A DNA stretch of 64,000 nucleotides from Flabesymbios commensalis (GCA_964017125.1 OZ024916.1:3165757-3229756); one strand, 5' to 3'; numbered from the stretch's first letter, positions 50,231 through 60,808 are shown. Translations and numbers: made by a program. The notes: generated by a model from the sequence alone, not told the origin.

Positions 50231-50809
50231 TGACTTGTTAAGTAACAAATATGGCATGTTGGCATTTTTGTTTTTTATAATGCTATAATGCTACACGGTA
50301 ATCGACTTCAATTGAACTTTTTATATTTAAAAATGGACGTGAACATCATCCAATATTGTTATGTCTTGATTATTCTGTTACAGCGCTGAAATACTTTATA
50401 CAAACAATAGCGAGAAAGGTTTTGTTCAATTAGAAGTCATCAGAACTGTTCTAGTTTGGTCTTTAATAATGATAATTATTATAATAATATAAATAATATA
50501 AAGCATTTGATATAGCGCCATACATCAGCCTTTTCGGCCGTTCGCAGGCGCTCTAAATAGTCAAGAATAAGGCATCAGAAATAGGCTCAATTAAAAAGAT
50601 AAGACAGATTGTTTGAAAGTAGAAGTGGAGGGATAGTTTTTTATAGATATTGACATAAAACTGTTCATTCCATAGCCTGGGAGCAGCACAGGTGAATTCC
50701 GTGTTTCGTGTGTGTTGTTGGCACAGTCAACAGAGACGTATTGGTAAATCTTAATGTTCTTGGTGGAGTATAAGGAGTCAACATTTTAGAAATGTAGGCT
50801 GTTGCTTCG

Positions 50810-51217
50810 TTATGAAGAGCACGGTATGTTGTCACAAAGATCTAGTACTTTATTCTGGATCTGACTGATAGACTGGTGACAGTGTAGATCACGGAGATGA
50901 GGAGTGATATGGTCACTGCAAAAAACTAGTCTTGCAGCAGCATTTTGCGCTTTCTGCAATTTATTCAATAGGCCTTCGGAAATGCCATAGAGGGAAATGT
51001 TACCATAGTCAAGGCGAGGCAGCACCAGAGAACAAACAAGCCTCAGTGTCGCCTCTTTTGCAAGACTGGATCTGACTGATCTAATGTTTCTGAGCTGGAA
51101 CCATGTTGCTTGACACATCCTAGTGACCTGTGTAGCCATATCCATATGATAATCAAACATTACGCCGATGTTACGGGCACATTTAGATGTTAATAATCCA
51201 CTATCTCCCACTTGCAC
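50810..51217 (-). pseudogene. LINE reverse transcriptase C-terminal (thumb/connection) part
   Basis: 135 codons. NIGVMFDYHMDMATQVTRMC and RSVRSSLAKEATLRLVCSLV, LPRLDYGNISLYGISEGLLN, KLQKAQNAAARLVFCSDH match the region after the YADD domain in CR1/L2 LINEs (VLPRLDYCNSLLYG, LQKVQNAAARLV). It overlaps the upstream frame in another phase, so a frameshift lies near 51200. Confidence 0.85.
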
Positions 51218-51651
51218 ACTAGACAGTGGTACCTTATTGTGCTGAAGAAATATGGTGGTGCTATGATGACTAATTCTGTTTTATTGTCATTTAACTTTAA
51301 CATGAACATCACCATCCATGCTTTTATCTCAGCTATGCACATCTCGATTCGACGTTGAGCTTCCAAGACATCTACTGCATCACCAAGCTTAAAGGATACA
51401 TACAGTTGAGTGTCATCAGCATAGAGATGATATTGAACACCATGCCGGAGACATATCTCACCCAGAGGGATGGTATAGATCATGAATAAAATTGGACCCA
51501 GCACAGACCCTTGTGGAACACCGAATCTTAATGATGACGAAGCTGAGCTGCTTCCATGAAGGTGAACCTTTTGAGATCTATCTTCCAAGTAAGATTTGAA
51601 CAAAGACTGAGCTGTACCTGAAATACCACACTGCTTCAATCTCTCCAACAA
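51190..51651 (-). pseudogene. LINE reverse transcriptase, palm part
   Basis: 153 codons. FGVPQGSVLGPILFMIYTIP (residues 43-62) and the catalytic YADDTQLYV (77-85) are intact; KLNDNKTELVI follows. The N-terminal fingers and the endonuclease are missing. The first Met is not the true start. The reading leaves frame before the C-terminal part at 50810-51217. Confidence 0.92.
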
Positions 51652-51889
51652 GAAATTATGAAATGACTTTACGCTTCATTTAAATACCTGTGTTATGGGT
51701 CTACGACCATTACATGTTTTTTTTTATTCCTTGAACGCGTGCATCGACTTTAGACGTCGGAATCTGACGTCAAAAGTTGATCCACTTTTGTCGTCAGAAT
51801 ATGACGTCAAAAGTCGACCCCGCGCTAAAAGTGTTTAAATAATCAGTTGTGATGTTTGTCTTGCTGCCCAACAAAGACCAGAAGCAGAA

Positions 51890-52160
51890 CCTGCTGACTT
51901 GCGGCAGCTTTGAAAGTAAGCAGTTACTGCTGTTTGCCTTTGCTGGAAACAACAAAGACAAACAGCAGTAACTGCTTAGGTTTTGAGTAAGCAGTTACTG
52001 CTGTTTGCCTTTGCTGGAAACAACAAAGACAAACAGCAGTAACTGCTTAGGTTTCGAGTAAGCAGTTACTGCTGTTTGCCTTTGCTGGAAACAACAAAGA
52101 CAAACAGCAGTAGCTGCTTACGTTTCGAGTCTGCAGTTACTGCTGTTTGCCTTCGCCTCG
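51890..52160. repeat. Family F short-loop hairpins, 71-bp period
   Basis: GTAAGCAGTTACTGCTGTTT, GCCTTTGCTGGAAACAACAA, AGACAAACAGCAGTAACTGC starts at 51916, 51987, 52058 and (partial) 52129. The loop is about 10 nt (CTGGAAACAA) instead of about 50. Confidence 0.92.
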
Positions 52161-52640
52161 TGCGTCCGGCACACGCTGAATGCTGTGATGACAATAACAA
52201 GCCCTATTGTCGCCCCACACAGCCGGCCCGGGCCTTTCACCGCGCTAAACACAGATCTAAACTCGCCTCGTCGACTCTCCGTTCTCCTCCTTCCCTCAGG
52301 AGTGGTGACGTCAGGCAGCAGTCCTAGGCAGCTATTCAGCCCCGTCTCTGATTAATACGCGCTGTAATAATAGCCATTCAGACGGGCCGCCTTTCAAATT
52401 CGCGGCAAACAAAGGAGTTTTGCTTACCCATAAAATATTTATCTTCTCTTCTACAAGTTGACAGTGGTGTAAAGTGGTGAGAGTGACAGAGGCGGGGCAT
52501 TGATTTGTGTGTGGCGCGGGTCCACGGTCTGTGTCCGCGTCAAAAGCTGCACCACTTCTTTTGTGACGGGATTTGTTCAAAAGAGGAGTTGGATTGGACC
52601 CTGGGCTGATAGGGGATAAAGGACTGCCGGACAGACACAA
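52161..52640. promoter_or_regulatory. GC-rich repeat-free segment (possible regulatory DNA)
   Basis: It contains TGACGTCA at 52306-52313, CTCTGATTAATACGCGCTGT, GCCATTCAGACGGGCCGCC and TTTCAAATTCGCGGCAAACA. No frame with a domain. Confidence 0.3.
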
Positions 52641-52642
52641 GA

Positions 52643-52712
52643 CGTTGAATTAATGTTGGCTTAACGTTGGTTCAGCGTCGCAGACGGTGGACCAAGATAT
52701 AGAACCCATTGG
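52643..52712. mobile_element. Family E, decayed right arm
   Basis: GACGTTGAATTAATGTTGGC, TTAACGTTGGTTCAGCGTCG, loop GCA at 52680-52682. Confidence 0.75.
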
Positions 52713-52744
52713 ATAATCTTTCTATGTTTATCAGATAGCCTGTG

Positions 52745-52822
52745 TTCCAGTGTTGTTTTAATGTTGGGCCAGCGTCTGCGACGCTAGCCCAACATTAAAA
52801 CAACATTGGATCGAGTGTGACC
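52745..52822. mobile_element. Family E palindromic element
   Basis: TTCCAGTGTTGTTTTAATGT, TGGGCCAGCGTC / GACGCTAGCCCAACATTAAA, ACAACATTGGA, loop TGC (other strand GCA). Near-perfect arms. Confidence 0.92.
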
Positions 52823-52852
52823 TGGGGATAGTCGCCCAGAAGAGATGGAACG

Positions 52853-53232
52853 AGCGAATGAATGATTGAAGGAATGATTGAATGAATGATTGAATGAATG
52901 AATGAATGAATGAATGAATGAATGAATGAATAAATGAATCAATCAATCAATCAATGATTGAACGAATGAATGAATGAATTATTGAATGAATGAATGCATG
53001 AATGAATGAATGAATGAATGAATGAATGAATAAATGAATGAATGAATGAATGAATGAATGATTGCTTGAATGAATGAATGAATGAATGAATGAATGAATG
53101 AATGAATAAATAAATTAATGAATAAATGAATAAATGAATAAATGAATAACGAATAAATAATTGAAATAAACGAATGGATGAATGAAAGAATGAAATAATG
53201 AATGAATAAAATGAATGAATGAATGAATGAAT
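52853..53232. repeat. (AATG)n microsatellite with (AATC) and (AATA) variants
   Basis: About 90 units. Minus-strand SFIHSFIH readings are artefacts. Confidence 0.97.
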
Positions 53233-53345
53233 TTGACGTCAAATGCCGATCCCCGCACTGAAGGGTTGAATTGCATGAATAGCAGTAGAGCCATGAGATA
53301 GGCATTCAAATGAAGCGGAAAGAGCTGACTAAAACACCTTTTTAA
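53230..53345 (+). mobile_element. Family B MITE, partial
   Basis: TTTGACGTCAAATGCCGATC, CCCGCACTGAAGGGTTGAA, then AAATGAAGCGGAAAGAGCTG. It begins inside the microsatellite. Confidence 0.75.
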
Positions 53346-53535
53346 CCCTAGCAACGCTGAAATATTAGTGTATAAATCATGGAGACCAAAGCTTTTTTTC
53401 AATTTGAAATCAACATAAATGTCTTAGTTAGCTCTGCCCGGTTCATTTGAATACCTATGTTATGGATCTACGACCATTATAATTTTGTTTATTTTTTTTC
53501 AGTGCGCGGACCGTCTTTAGACGTCTTTCGATGGC
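53346..53535 (-). mobile_element. Family B MITE, reverse, cut at the hairpin
   Basis: AACCCTAGCAACGCTGAAAT, ATCATGGAGACCAAAGCTTT, CATAAATGTCTTAGTTAGCT, CAGTGCGCGGACCGTCTTTA. Confidence 0.8.
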
Positions 53536-53569
53536 AGGACAAATGTTGTTAGCTTAGAGAAGGGTCAAC

Positions 53570-53690
53570 ACTTTAGCCGTCAAGTCAATTTTATTTTTTA
53601 CCCACTTCAAGTGAGTGAAAATAATTCTGATTTGACAAAATGGAGATATACGATATATTGCTGATAGATGTCACATTTTGAACTGGTAGT
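53570..53690 (-). mobile_element. Family A' fragment, reverse
   Basis: CCCACTTCAAGTGAGTGAAA is a hairpin whose whole centre is lost, then ATTTGACAAAATGGAGATAT and GATAGATGTCACATTTTG. Confidence 0.7.
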
Positions 53691-53699
53691 TAATGTGCT

Positions 53700-53925
53700 A
53701 GTAAAAAAAAACTCTGACGTCTGTAGACGTCAGATTCTGACGTCTAAAGTCGATTACGGCACTGGAAATATTTATAACTGCCGTAGACCCATAACATAGA
53801 TATTCAAATTATTTGGAAAGAGCTGACTAAGACATTCATGACGATTTCATATTGAAAAAAACATTTGGTCCCCATGGTTTTTAAGAAAGTATTAAGAAAA
53901 ATATGGTGATGAAAGGGATAAACTT
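53700..53925 (+). mobile_element. Family B MITE, left arm shortened
   Basis: CTGACGTCTGTAGACGTCAG, ATTCTGACGTCTAAAGTCGA then GCCGTAGACCCATAACATAG to TTTGGTCCCCATGGTTT. Confidence 0.82.
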
Positions 53926-54054
53926 GGTCAGCAGTGATAACCCACACATCCGGCCGAGCCAGCAGCCAAAAGGTTAAGAAAGTATTTCAGCGCTGTAAAG
54001 GTTAAAGGGTTACTGGCAAGAGTAGGTTTTATTTAGGATTTATATGAGAGATTA

Positions 54055-54289
54055 CTGTTGATAAGCCGTGGGGCCCAGAGGGTGCGAGCAACGTGTGGCG
54101 CTTTCACGGAGCGGTCATATATCACCAGAGTCTTTGCATCTCACATCGGGCGGTGTCCACAGATTGGGCGCAACAAAAGAAGCTTTAGAAATCTAAACAA
54201 CAGGCGCACGATTCAACGATCATTACATATGGCGGCAGCCTTTAGGGAGGCGAGACATCTGGCTCGCCCATAAACTCACCAGCAACAGC
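54055..54289 (+). other. GC-rich segment with an unassigned 71-codon frame
   Basis: The frame 54058-54273 is basic (MISRGAQRVRATCGAFTERS...) without recognisable domain. It may be part of the Q element that follows. Confidence 0.25.
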
Positions 54290-55035
54290 AACACAGAAAT
54301 CTCCGCCGGCAGCCGAGAGTTAACTCTACGCTGGCGAAATCAGAAGTCGTGACACTTTCAAAGCCCTGGTGCAGTGGTTAAAGCTGACTGCTTGGAAAGT
54401 CGGAGATTGCGGGGTTGAGCCCCACTCTGGCCTCTAAGTTTCAAAGTAACAAAATGTTTCATTCCCGCTCACTCGCAAAAAATTTAATACTATGGGGAGC
54501 CTCCATGACCGAAAGGTAGCGTGCTCGACCCCAGACCGCCAGAGCTCGAACTTCGAATCCTGTGTCTGGAGGGCAGTGTCATCGCATTCATCTCACCATC
54601 CTCAGGAAGCTCTCCTGGCCCAGTTTAGCCTATATAAATGTGCACGAAGGGGGCCTAAAACCCCATTCATTTTCTTGCTTTTTTCAAAGCTCGTGAAATC
54701 AGAATCCGTGGCACGTTGAGAACGCGCAAATCATCAATTGTAGTGCATGCGAAGAATCTCGCCAGAGTGTAGAGTTCATTTGGCAGAGATTTTTCGCGAA
54801 ATAAAAAATCGTGACATTTGGAAGAGCGCGAAAGCGGAATTCGCGGCATTTTTATGGGGCCTAAAACTAGAATTCGTGCAGCATAATGTAGCAAACAGCA
54901 CCAAGACAAGCAAGAAATGGTTGCCGCCGGCGTGGAGTTCACTCTACGCTGGCGGCAACGATTTCTTGCGAAATCAGATTTCGTGACACTTTTTTATAGC
55001 CATAAAATCATAATTCGCGGCACTTTAATTATTCC
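54290..55035. mobile_element. Unnamed repeat Q, split by a SINE
   Basis: GGCGAAATCAGAAGTCGTGA, CACTTTC recurs as GTGAAATCAGAATCCGTGGC (54695) and GCGAAATCAGATTTCGTGAC (54968). A hairpin AAGAAATGGTTGCCGCCGGC / GCTGGCGGCAACGATTTCTT lies at 54914-54968. Confidence 0.6.
54365..54681 (+). mobile_element. SINE-1b with 9-bp target duplication
   Basis: Head CCTGGTGCAGTGGTTAAAGC, TTGCGGGGTTGAGCCCCACT; second half GGGAGCCTCCATGACCGAAA. TTTCAAAGC flanks (54356-54364 and 54682-54690). Confidence 0.88.
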
Positions 55036-55139
55036 CGCTGTTGTATGTATCTCTTTATTATTATTTAATGTACTTTTTATTGCATAATTAGGTCCAGACA
55101 ATATATCTGATTTTTCACCTCCTAACCCATTGCTGCGTC

Positions 55140-55425
55140 TGAGGAGAGGAAATTTGAACTTGACCCTTAGAGCACTGAGCTATTAAATTAAAATTTTTAG
55201 TCACTTGAAGTTGTGTCTCGCTACCGCGATACACAACTTCAAGTGACTGAAAATTTGCGTTATTTGTGAAATTTAGGTTCCAATATATATCAGTGTTTCA
55301 GGATTGAAGGCATACAATTAACAACTTAACAACTGGTTATCAAGGGGTTATACAGGTGCTAAAAACAGGGAATGTCTACTGTAGTCGACATCAGTGTTTA
55401 TTCATCAAGGGTTAATTGAAATATT
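55140..55425 (+). mobile_element. Family A subtype (TTAGAGCACTGA head)
   Basis: TTGACCCTTAGAGCACTGAG begins it. Hairpin TTTTAGTCACTTGAAGTTGT / ACAACTTCAAGTGACTGAAA, loop TACC at 55222-55225. It ends GTTTATTCATCAAGGGTTAA. Confidence 0.82.
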
Positions 55426-55429
55426 AAAA

Positions 55430-55640
55430 CCTTTGAGCGCGGGGACCGTCTTTATTACAACTTTAAATGTCATATTTCAAACATGTTTTATGTAAAATGT
55501 GACATCAATCAACAACATTTGAATAAAGTTGACCTACATTTTGTCAAATCTGAATAATTTTTACTCACTTGAAGTTCCGGGTCGCGTCAGCGAGACACAA
55601 CTTCAAGTGGGTGAAAAATACAATTAAATATCTTGGCGGT
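55430..55640 (+). mobile_element. Family A' MITE
   Basis: TTGAGCGCGGGGACCGTCTT (B-like head) then TGTGACATCAATCAACAACA, CATTTTGTCAAATCTGAATA and a hairpin with loop GTCA at 55586-55589; end ATCTTGGCGGTTGC. The head is from family B, so the copy is chimeric. Confidence 0.78.
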
Positions 55641-55689
55641 TGCAAATTAATGACAGAATATTATGCGTATGCATCGAAAAAGAATCACA

Positions 55690-55765
55690 AATATCTTGTT
55701 TTGAATCTAATAAATATGAGTAATTCTAATTTCTATCCACTTGAAGTTGCGGGTCTGTATGGTGA
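55690..55765 (+). mobile_element. Family A fragment
   Basis: AATATGAGTAATTCTAATTT, CTATCCACTTGAAGTTGCGG stops in the hairpin. Confidence 0.6.
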
Positions 55766-56285
55766 ATCGTAGGCCTCAGATTTGTCGCTTTGAGATTACC
55801 AATGCTGGTGAGCAAAGCATGCATCGATCAATCAGTCTGATGCTTTGCTGTGATTACATTTAATTGATGCATATCGACCTTCAGGGTGGAAAATCACTGT
55901 ACTTAAATATCCACAAACTTAAAGTTGCGACCTACGATGTCACAAGAGACTTAAAGGTAGTAAACTTTGTCAAATTTTGTTTGGGGACGTTGTTTTATTT
56001 TTGTTTGGGCAGTTTTTCTTTTGGAGGGAAGCAAGCAACGATAGCTTGTACAATTGACAAGGGGGTTATTATTCAGGGTGTGTTGTAGAAATAAATGAAG
56101 GCTGGTTGTAGGGAAAATAATATAATAAAAGAAACTGATTTTAAAGGTGGATTTATATATTAGAGTAATATTGTATTAATCAATTATTTTAATAATCAAA
56201 TATTTTTTGAAAATCTGCGTTTATCTCATGGGCTGCTACATAAATGCAAGCACGGTTTTCAATATGAACTAGATCCATGTCACCT
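55766..56285. other. No gene recognised
   Basis: A foldback AGCAAAGCATGCATCGATCA / TGATGCTTTGCT lies at 55813-55852. A 74-codon frame at 55864-56088 has no domain. Confidence 0.3.
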
Positions 56286-56815
56286 AACCCTTACAACGCT
56301 GAATTATGTCAAGGAGAACGAAATTCGATAGATTCGTAGATCCGAATGTACAAGGCGCACAGCGCCGAGTATATTCTGATCTATGAATCTATTGTAATTG
56401 AGTACTTTCTTCGACTTAAAATATACAAAGTAGATATTTGTGTTCCAAAATTTTATATAGTAAATCCCATTGTTATAGTCAGCATGCTCATGAAGCATAA
56501 GCCATGCAGTGTCATGATGAAATATCTATATTGTGCGCGACCCGGCCAATGTAAGAAAAACCGTAGATTCGTAGTTCCGAATCTATTGTTTTAACAATAG
56601 GCTGATGTCACGGGTGTATTTTAATTGTGTATAAACCAATTTGAAATCATTATAAATTTCTTTGTCAGCTCTTTCCGCTTCCTTTGCATACCTATGTTAT
56701 GGTACTACGACCACTATATATTTTTTAATTCTTTCAGTCCGGAGACGTCTTTATAAGTCTTGATACAAACGTCATATTCTGACGTCTAAAGAGGCTGAAA
56801 GAGTTAACTGTGCAT
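56286..56815 (-). mobile_element. Family B MITE (reverse) interrupted by a C element
   Basis: CTAACCCTTACAACGCTGAA at 56284 is the B end. After C the B body resumes: TGTATAAACCAATTTGAAAT, CAGCTCTTTCCGCTTCCTTT, ACCTATGTTATGGTACTACG, then hairpin remnants and GAAAGAGTTAA. Confidence 0.8.
56306..56633 (+). mobile_element. Family C element inserted in family B
   Basis: GTCAAGGAGAACGAAATTCG begins it. Hairpin loop ACA in CAAGGCGCACAGCGCCGAG. End CGTAGTTCCGAATCTATTGT, TTTAACAATAGGCTGATGTC, ACGGGTGTATTTTAATTG. 328 bp. Confidence 0.87.
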
Positions 56816-57452
56816 ACCGGCTTTGATCACGTTAATGGCGGCTTCGTCGTGTTATATATATTTCTGTATATTTGTTCTGTTTATATCTATGTGTGTATAA
56901 TTGATTGCTTTGCCATATGTATATGGATGTTAAGAGGGCGACATGGCAGATGAGCGAAGCCGGTAGTTTAAGGCCTAACTATGCCTGAGCATAGATGGAA
57001 GAGCTGCATTAGCTCATTAGCTCCACTTTCCAGTGGAGGAACCAGGGTACGCCGTTGGCAATCTTCACAAGATTAAATGGCCAGACATGTGGGCGCTGCA
57101 GACTCTCTTGGATAGCTGTTGTGAACTAGATATCATGTACAACTGGGCCTTCCGTATCGCATCGGTGTGTGTACAACTGTAGTGTACATGTACACGTGCA
57201 CTATCAACAGGGGTGATCTTTCTGCAGTATGATACTGGAGGCCCAGTGTCATGTACCATGCCATACAGCATGCAACTTCCATGCAACTTCCTGGTGAGCT
57301 GCTGGAGGTGGGAACTAAAAGTACTACCACTAACATCCACCCCAGTACCCTCATATATACCACGATCTACAAGTACGATCATTAAGGTCGTTATTCACTA
57401 AAAATATATATTCCCCCCCCCCAAAAAAAAAACGTGTCTGTGACATCTACAG
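56816..57452. other. No gene recognised
   Basis: 56930-57060 is GC-balanced (GAGCGAAGCCGGTAGTTTAA, CCTGAGCATAGATGGAAGAG). Opposed frames at 57065-57382 and 57213-57401 have no domain. Confidence 0.3.
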
Positions 57453-57667
57453 AGTGAGTGAGTGAGTGAGTGAGTGAGTTAGTGAGTGAGTGAGTGAGTG
57501 AGTGAGTGAGTGAGTGAGTGAGTGAGTGAGTGAGTGAGTGAGTGAGTGAGTGAGTGAGTGAGTGAGTGAGTGAGTGAGTGAGTGAGTGAGTTTGTGAGTT
57601 TGTGAGTTTGTGAGTTTGTGAGTTTGTGAGTTTGTGAGTTTGTGTGAGTTTGTGAGTTTGTGTGAGT
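57453..57667. repeat. (GTGA)n microsatellite with GTGAGTTT variant block
   Basis: About 35 units of GTGA, then GTGAGTTT repeats at 57588-57660. Confidence 0.98.
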
Positions 57668-57796
57668 GAGTAGAAATACAGAGGATTCGAGCACATATTG
57701 CTCGCCATTCCTAACACGATAGGAGGAAATTCTATAACTTTTTTTCGTTTCTGCTTTTTGCTTTACCGATAATCAAGTTTTCAAACAGTGTTTACG

Positions 57797-57902
57797 GTTT
57801 CAAACATAACCTTAAACCTTACATCACTGAAATATTGCTGTATAATCATTGACACCAAAGGGTTTTTAATGTCTAAAGTCGGTCACCGCACTGAAAGGGT
57901 TA
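57797..57902 (-). mobile_element. Family B, internally deleted
   Basis: TTACATCACTGAAATATTGC, GACACCAAAGGGTTTTTAAT passes directly to GTCTAAAGTCGGTCACCGCA, CTGAAAGGGTTAA. Confidence 0.72.
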
Positions 57903-58562
57903 AGGTACAGGCTTTTCTCATAACAGACTATTATGAAACCATGACAATTCAAATATCAGTACCAAGATTTGTCACCAAAAATTATAGACAAACAGCCAGT
58001 GTGACATCTCTCATTCAGAACCAGGGCTGGACTGACTTGGAAACAAGACTTACAAATTCTAGACTTGTAAGCATGTAAGCACAATCAGGCCTATGCAAAT
58101 CTTAGAGCTAACACGACACTGGGGCAATATACTTTTTGGCAGCGAACTATCTCTGATTGAAATTCTCTTCAGGCAGCTGCCATATAATAAAAAACTGTGG
58201 CAGCGTTCAAGAGTCAGCTGGCTGACTAAGTCCACCAGCCCACCTCCCCCCCCCCCCCTCCAGCCTGATACTCCACATAGGAAGTGCTGCTGGAGTAGAA
58301 CATTCAAAGTCAAAAGTAAAAACCCGGACTCAACGGACGAAGACATTTCTCAAATCTCCACAAATCTTTGTAGTTACCACCCGTTGGGCAGCGCCTGTGC
58401 GCTCGTGTTCCCAAAGAGTTAAACTCTATGGAATACCAAATCGTATTATATCGTATTTTATAAATCAGCAGACGGTAGAGGTACTGGATGACTCGAACAA
58501 AACGTGACAGGAGGTAAAACTGATGAAAGTGATAAAAATGATGATGAAAATAAAGAAACATT
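57903..58562. other. No gene recognised; a C14 run at 58238
   Basis: Short frames (for example 57788-58078 and 58093-58422, plus) lack domains. Confidence 0.3.
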
Positions 58563-58814
58563 TTAACTCTTTGAAACCTGAATTTATCATTGTCATCTTC
58601 ATCTGCTACAAGCCGCGAATTGCTGTCGCAATTCTCAACTTGTAGTGAATGAAGATGATTCGGTGTGGTTTAAAAATGACAGAAAATTGCCATGTATTGG
58701 TAAACCAGTTTCATGGAATTTCTTGCTCTTAAACCCTTGGTGGTGGGAAAATTAAATCTTTTCTCGGGGACATAAAATGATTCTTTAATGCATCGTGAGG
58801 GCTGAAAGGGTTAA
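58563..58814 (+). mobile_element. Family D MITE, full length (252 bp)
   Basis: TTAACTCTTTGAAACCTGAA begins and GGGCTGAAAGGGTTAA ends it. Hairpin TCATCTGCTACAAGCCGCGA / CTCAACTTGTAGTGAATGA, loop TGTC at 58624-58627. A decayed F arm follows at 58825-58875. Confidence 0.9.
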
Positions 58815-58951
58815 TCTATATGCTGCAGTAGCTGCTTACTCTTAAATTAAATATTTATTGTTGTTTGTCTTTGCACCTTGATTGAGAGGATTCGAACCCA
58901 GACGAGGCGTGATTAGAGATTACTTACCCCTTTGCAGCAGGTTGTTAATAT

Positions 58952-59197
58952 GGCCGGCCCCGATGGCTCATCGGTATCAACTAGTGCTTGTAATCTGGAG
59001 GTACCAGGTTCGAATCCCTGTCGGGCCGGATATTTGTCATCGTGGTTGTGCATATACAGTTCTCCAAGCTGTTCAAAGGCCTGGAGTGTACAGTGCTGCC
59101 TATGGTACTGTGCACTATAAAGAACCCTTGAAGTCATTTGCAATAAAATCCCGGCCATGATTGTGCAGAAAGCGACGTAAAGCAATATTCATATATA
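58952..59197 (+). mobile_element. SINE-2, full length, reference copy
   Basis: GGCCGGCCCCGATGGCTCAT, GTACCAGGTTCGAATCCCTG (B box), GGATATTTGTCATCGTGGTT, GTGCACTATAAAGAACCCTT and GCGACGTAAAGCAATATTCA. Confidence 0.93.
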
Positions 59198-59867
59198 GGT
59201 TGTTGTACTGCAGTATCCCCATAAAGAGGCTGTTGTAAACTGCAGCTGATAAAGTTAATGTGGCTGTTTGTGTTGCTGCTACTGCTGTTGTTCTTGCTGC
59301 TGCTCTACCAGGACATTGTTTTGATGTCAGGCACTTCACCATCATATGCTTCACTTCACTCAGGTGTAAATAAGTATCCGGATGGCGAATTGTATGATAA
59401 GCTCTAAGCGCTAACATTGCTGCAGACTATATGCCCACCAGTACTTGCAATGGCACATGAAGAGGTCTAATGATCAGGTGGTAGAACGTAGAGTCGGCTG
59501 ATAAGTCGTCAGATTCGATATCAAACCTGCATCTTTACCTTGTGGCTGCTTCTGTTTATGCTGCTGCTGTTGTTGTGTAGATGGTCTGGTAGGGTCCCTA
59601 TCAAGCGCCGGCTTTCCGTCACCACAGCACATCGTCCCCCAGTCAACTGTTTCCATTGGTTGTCCATGGCCGCACTGAGCTGTAGCCGATGGCGCCTGCA
59701 GGAAGACGAGGCTTCTGCCAGCCAGCCGGCCAGCCTGCCTGCCAGCCTGCCTGCCAATCACACGGGAAACTTCATGACTGACCGAGTCAGCTCTCGACAG
59801 GTGGCGACGCTAGTAGCCCCTGACACCGTCCGTGGGATGGACGGTGCTACTGACAAACACGAGGCGT
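59198..59867. other. Spacer with (TGC)n-like and CCAGCCTG-rich patches
   Basis: GCTGCTACTGCTGTTGTTCT at 59275, GCTGCTGCTGTTGTTGTG at 59560 and GCCAGCCAGCCGGCCAGCCT at 59718. Frames here are low-complexity. Confidence 0.4.
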
Positions 59868-59935
59868 TCATCCAATGCTGGTTTGATGTTGGGCCAACGT
59901 CGCAGACGGTGGCCAAACATTAAACTACCATTGGA
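59868..59935. mobile_element. Family E palindromic element
   Basis: CATCCAATGCTGGTTTGATG, TTGGGCCAACGTC / GACGGTGGCCAAACATTAAA, CTACCATTGGA, loop GCA at 59902-59904. Confidence 0.88.
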
Positions 59936-60049
59936 TTTCATTGCATAACTTTGCAAGAAGGGGGCTGAACAAACACCATCGTGCCGTTCAAAATTCATTT
60001 GTGGTTTAATGGTGCATAAGTTGTGTAGATTGTGTAAGCTTAACTTCAG

Positions 60050-60334
60050 TTGGTGGCAGTTGTTGTTGGTGTCGCTGTGGCTGTTGTTGCCGTTGTTGTT
60101 GCTGGTGTTGTCGCTGTTGTTGTTTTTGTCGCAATTGTCGCTGTTATACTTGCTGCTGTCGCAGTTGTCGCTGCTGCTGTTGTTGTCGCTGTTGTTTTTG
60201 TTGCTGGTGCTTCTGTTTTTTTGTTGTAGCTGTTGTTTTTGTGTCGCTGTTGCTGTTATTGCGGTTATTTTCGCTGCTGTTGCTGTTGTTGTCGCTGTTG
60301 TTGTCGCTGCTGTTGTTGTTGCTGCTGCTGTTGT

Positions 60335-60365
<31 letters not shown>

Positions 60366-60534
60366 CTTGTTGTTGTTGCTGTCACTGCTGTTGTTCTTGT
60401 CGCTGTTGTCGTCGCTGCTGCTGCTTTTATTGTTGTTGCTGTTGATGTCGCTGTTGCTGCTGCTGTTGCTGTTGCTGTCGCTGATGTTGTTGATGTTGTT
60501 GTTGTTGCTGCTGCTGCTGTTTTTTTTGTTGTTG

Positions 60535-60567
<33 letters not shown>

Positions 60568-60650
60568 GTTGTTGTTGTTATTGTTGTTGTTGCTGTTGTT
60601 GTCGCTGTTGTTGTTGCTGTTGTTGCTGTTATTGTTGTTGTCGTCGTTGA
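60050..60650. repeat. Imperfect (TTG/CTG/TCG)n trinucleotide tract, 600 bp
   Basis: GTTGTTGCTGTTGTCGCTG variants throughout. Frames give poly-Leu, poly-Cys, poly-Val or (minus) Thr/Asn-rich strings and are not treated as genes. Confidence 0.95.
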
Positions 60651-60808
60651 CTTGTTGACATTCTAAGCCGGGAATGGAGAGTTATTGTTGACCAAATACA
60701 GATCAATTATCATTGTAGGCCATGTTATTATAATCACAGTCAAGTGTGACCGAGTTGTTGATTATGATAGATCCTCATTATGGTCGGATGTGTTTTAAGT
60801 CAGTTAAA

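Larger units (their letters stand above)
50440..51658 (-). mobile_element. CR1/L2-type LINE, 5'-truncated
   Basis: Carries the C-terminal half of a reverse transcriptase and, at its 3' end (plus 50466-50540), a TTATTA-rich tail after AGCGCCTGCGAACGGCCGAA, AAGGCTGATGTATGGCGCTA, the GGCGCTATAT-type end common in L2-like elements. Truncation at about 51658 falls within the reverse transcriptase. Confidence 0.88.
50375..51840 (-). mobile_element. Family B MITE (reverse) split by a LINE
   Basis: TTACAGCGCTGAAATACTTT, ATACAAACAATAGCGAGAAA at 50378 is a B end. The B body resumes at 51665 (CGCTTCATTTAAATACCTGT, GTTATGGGTCTACGACCATT) with hairpin pieces to 51835. Confidence 0.7.

Noticed and set aside
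60009-60666. Long frames of poly-Leu, poly-Val and poly-Cys, and a Thr/Asn-rich minus frame
   Set aside because: They are produced by the imperfect TTG/CTG tract; no start context or flanking domain.
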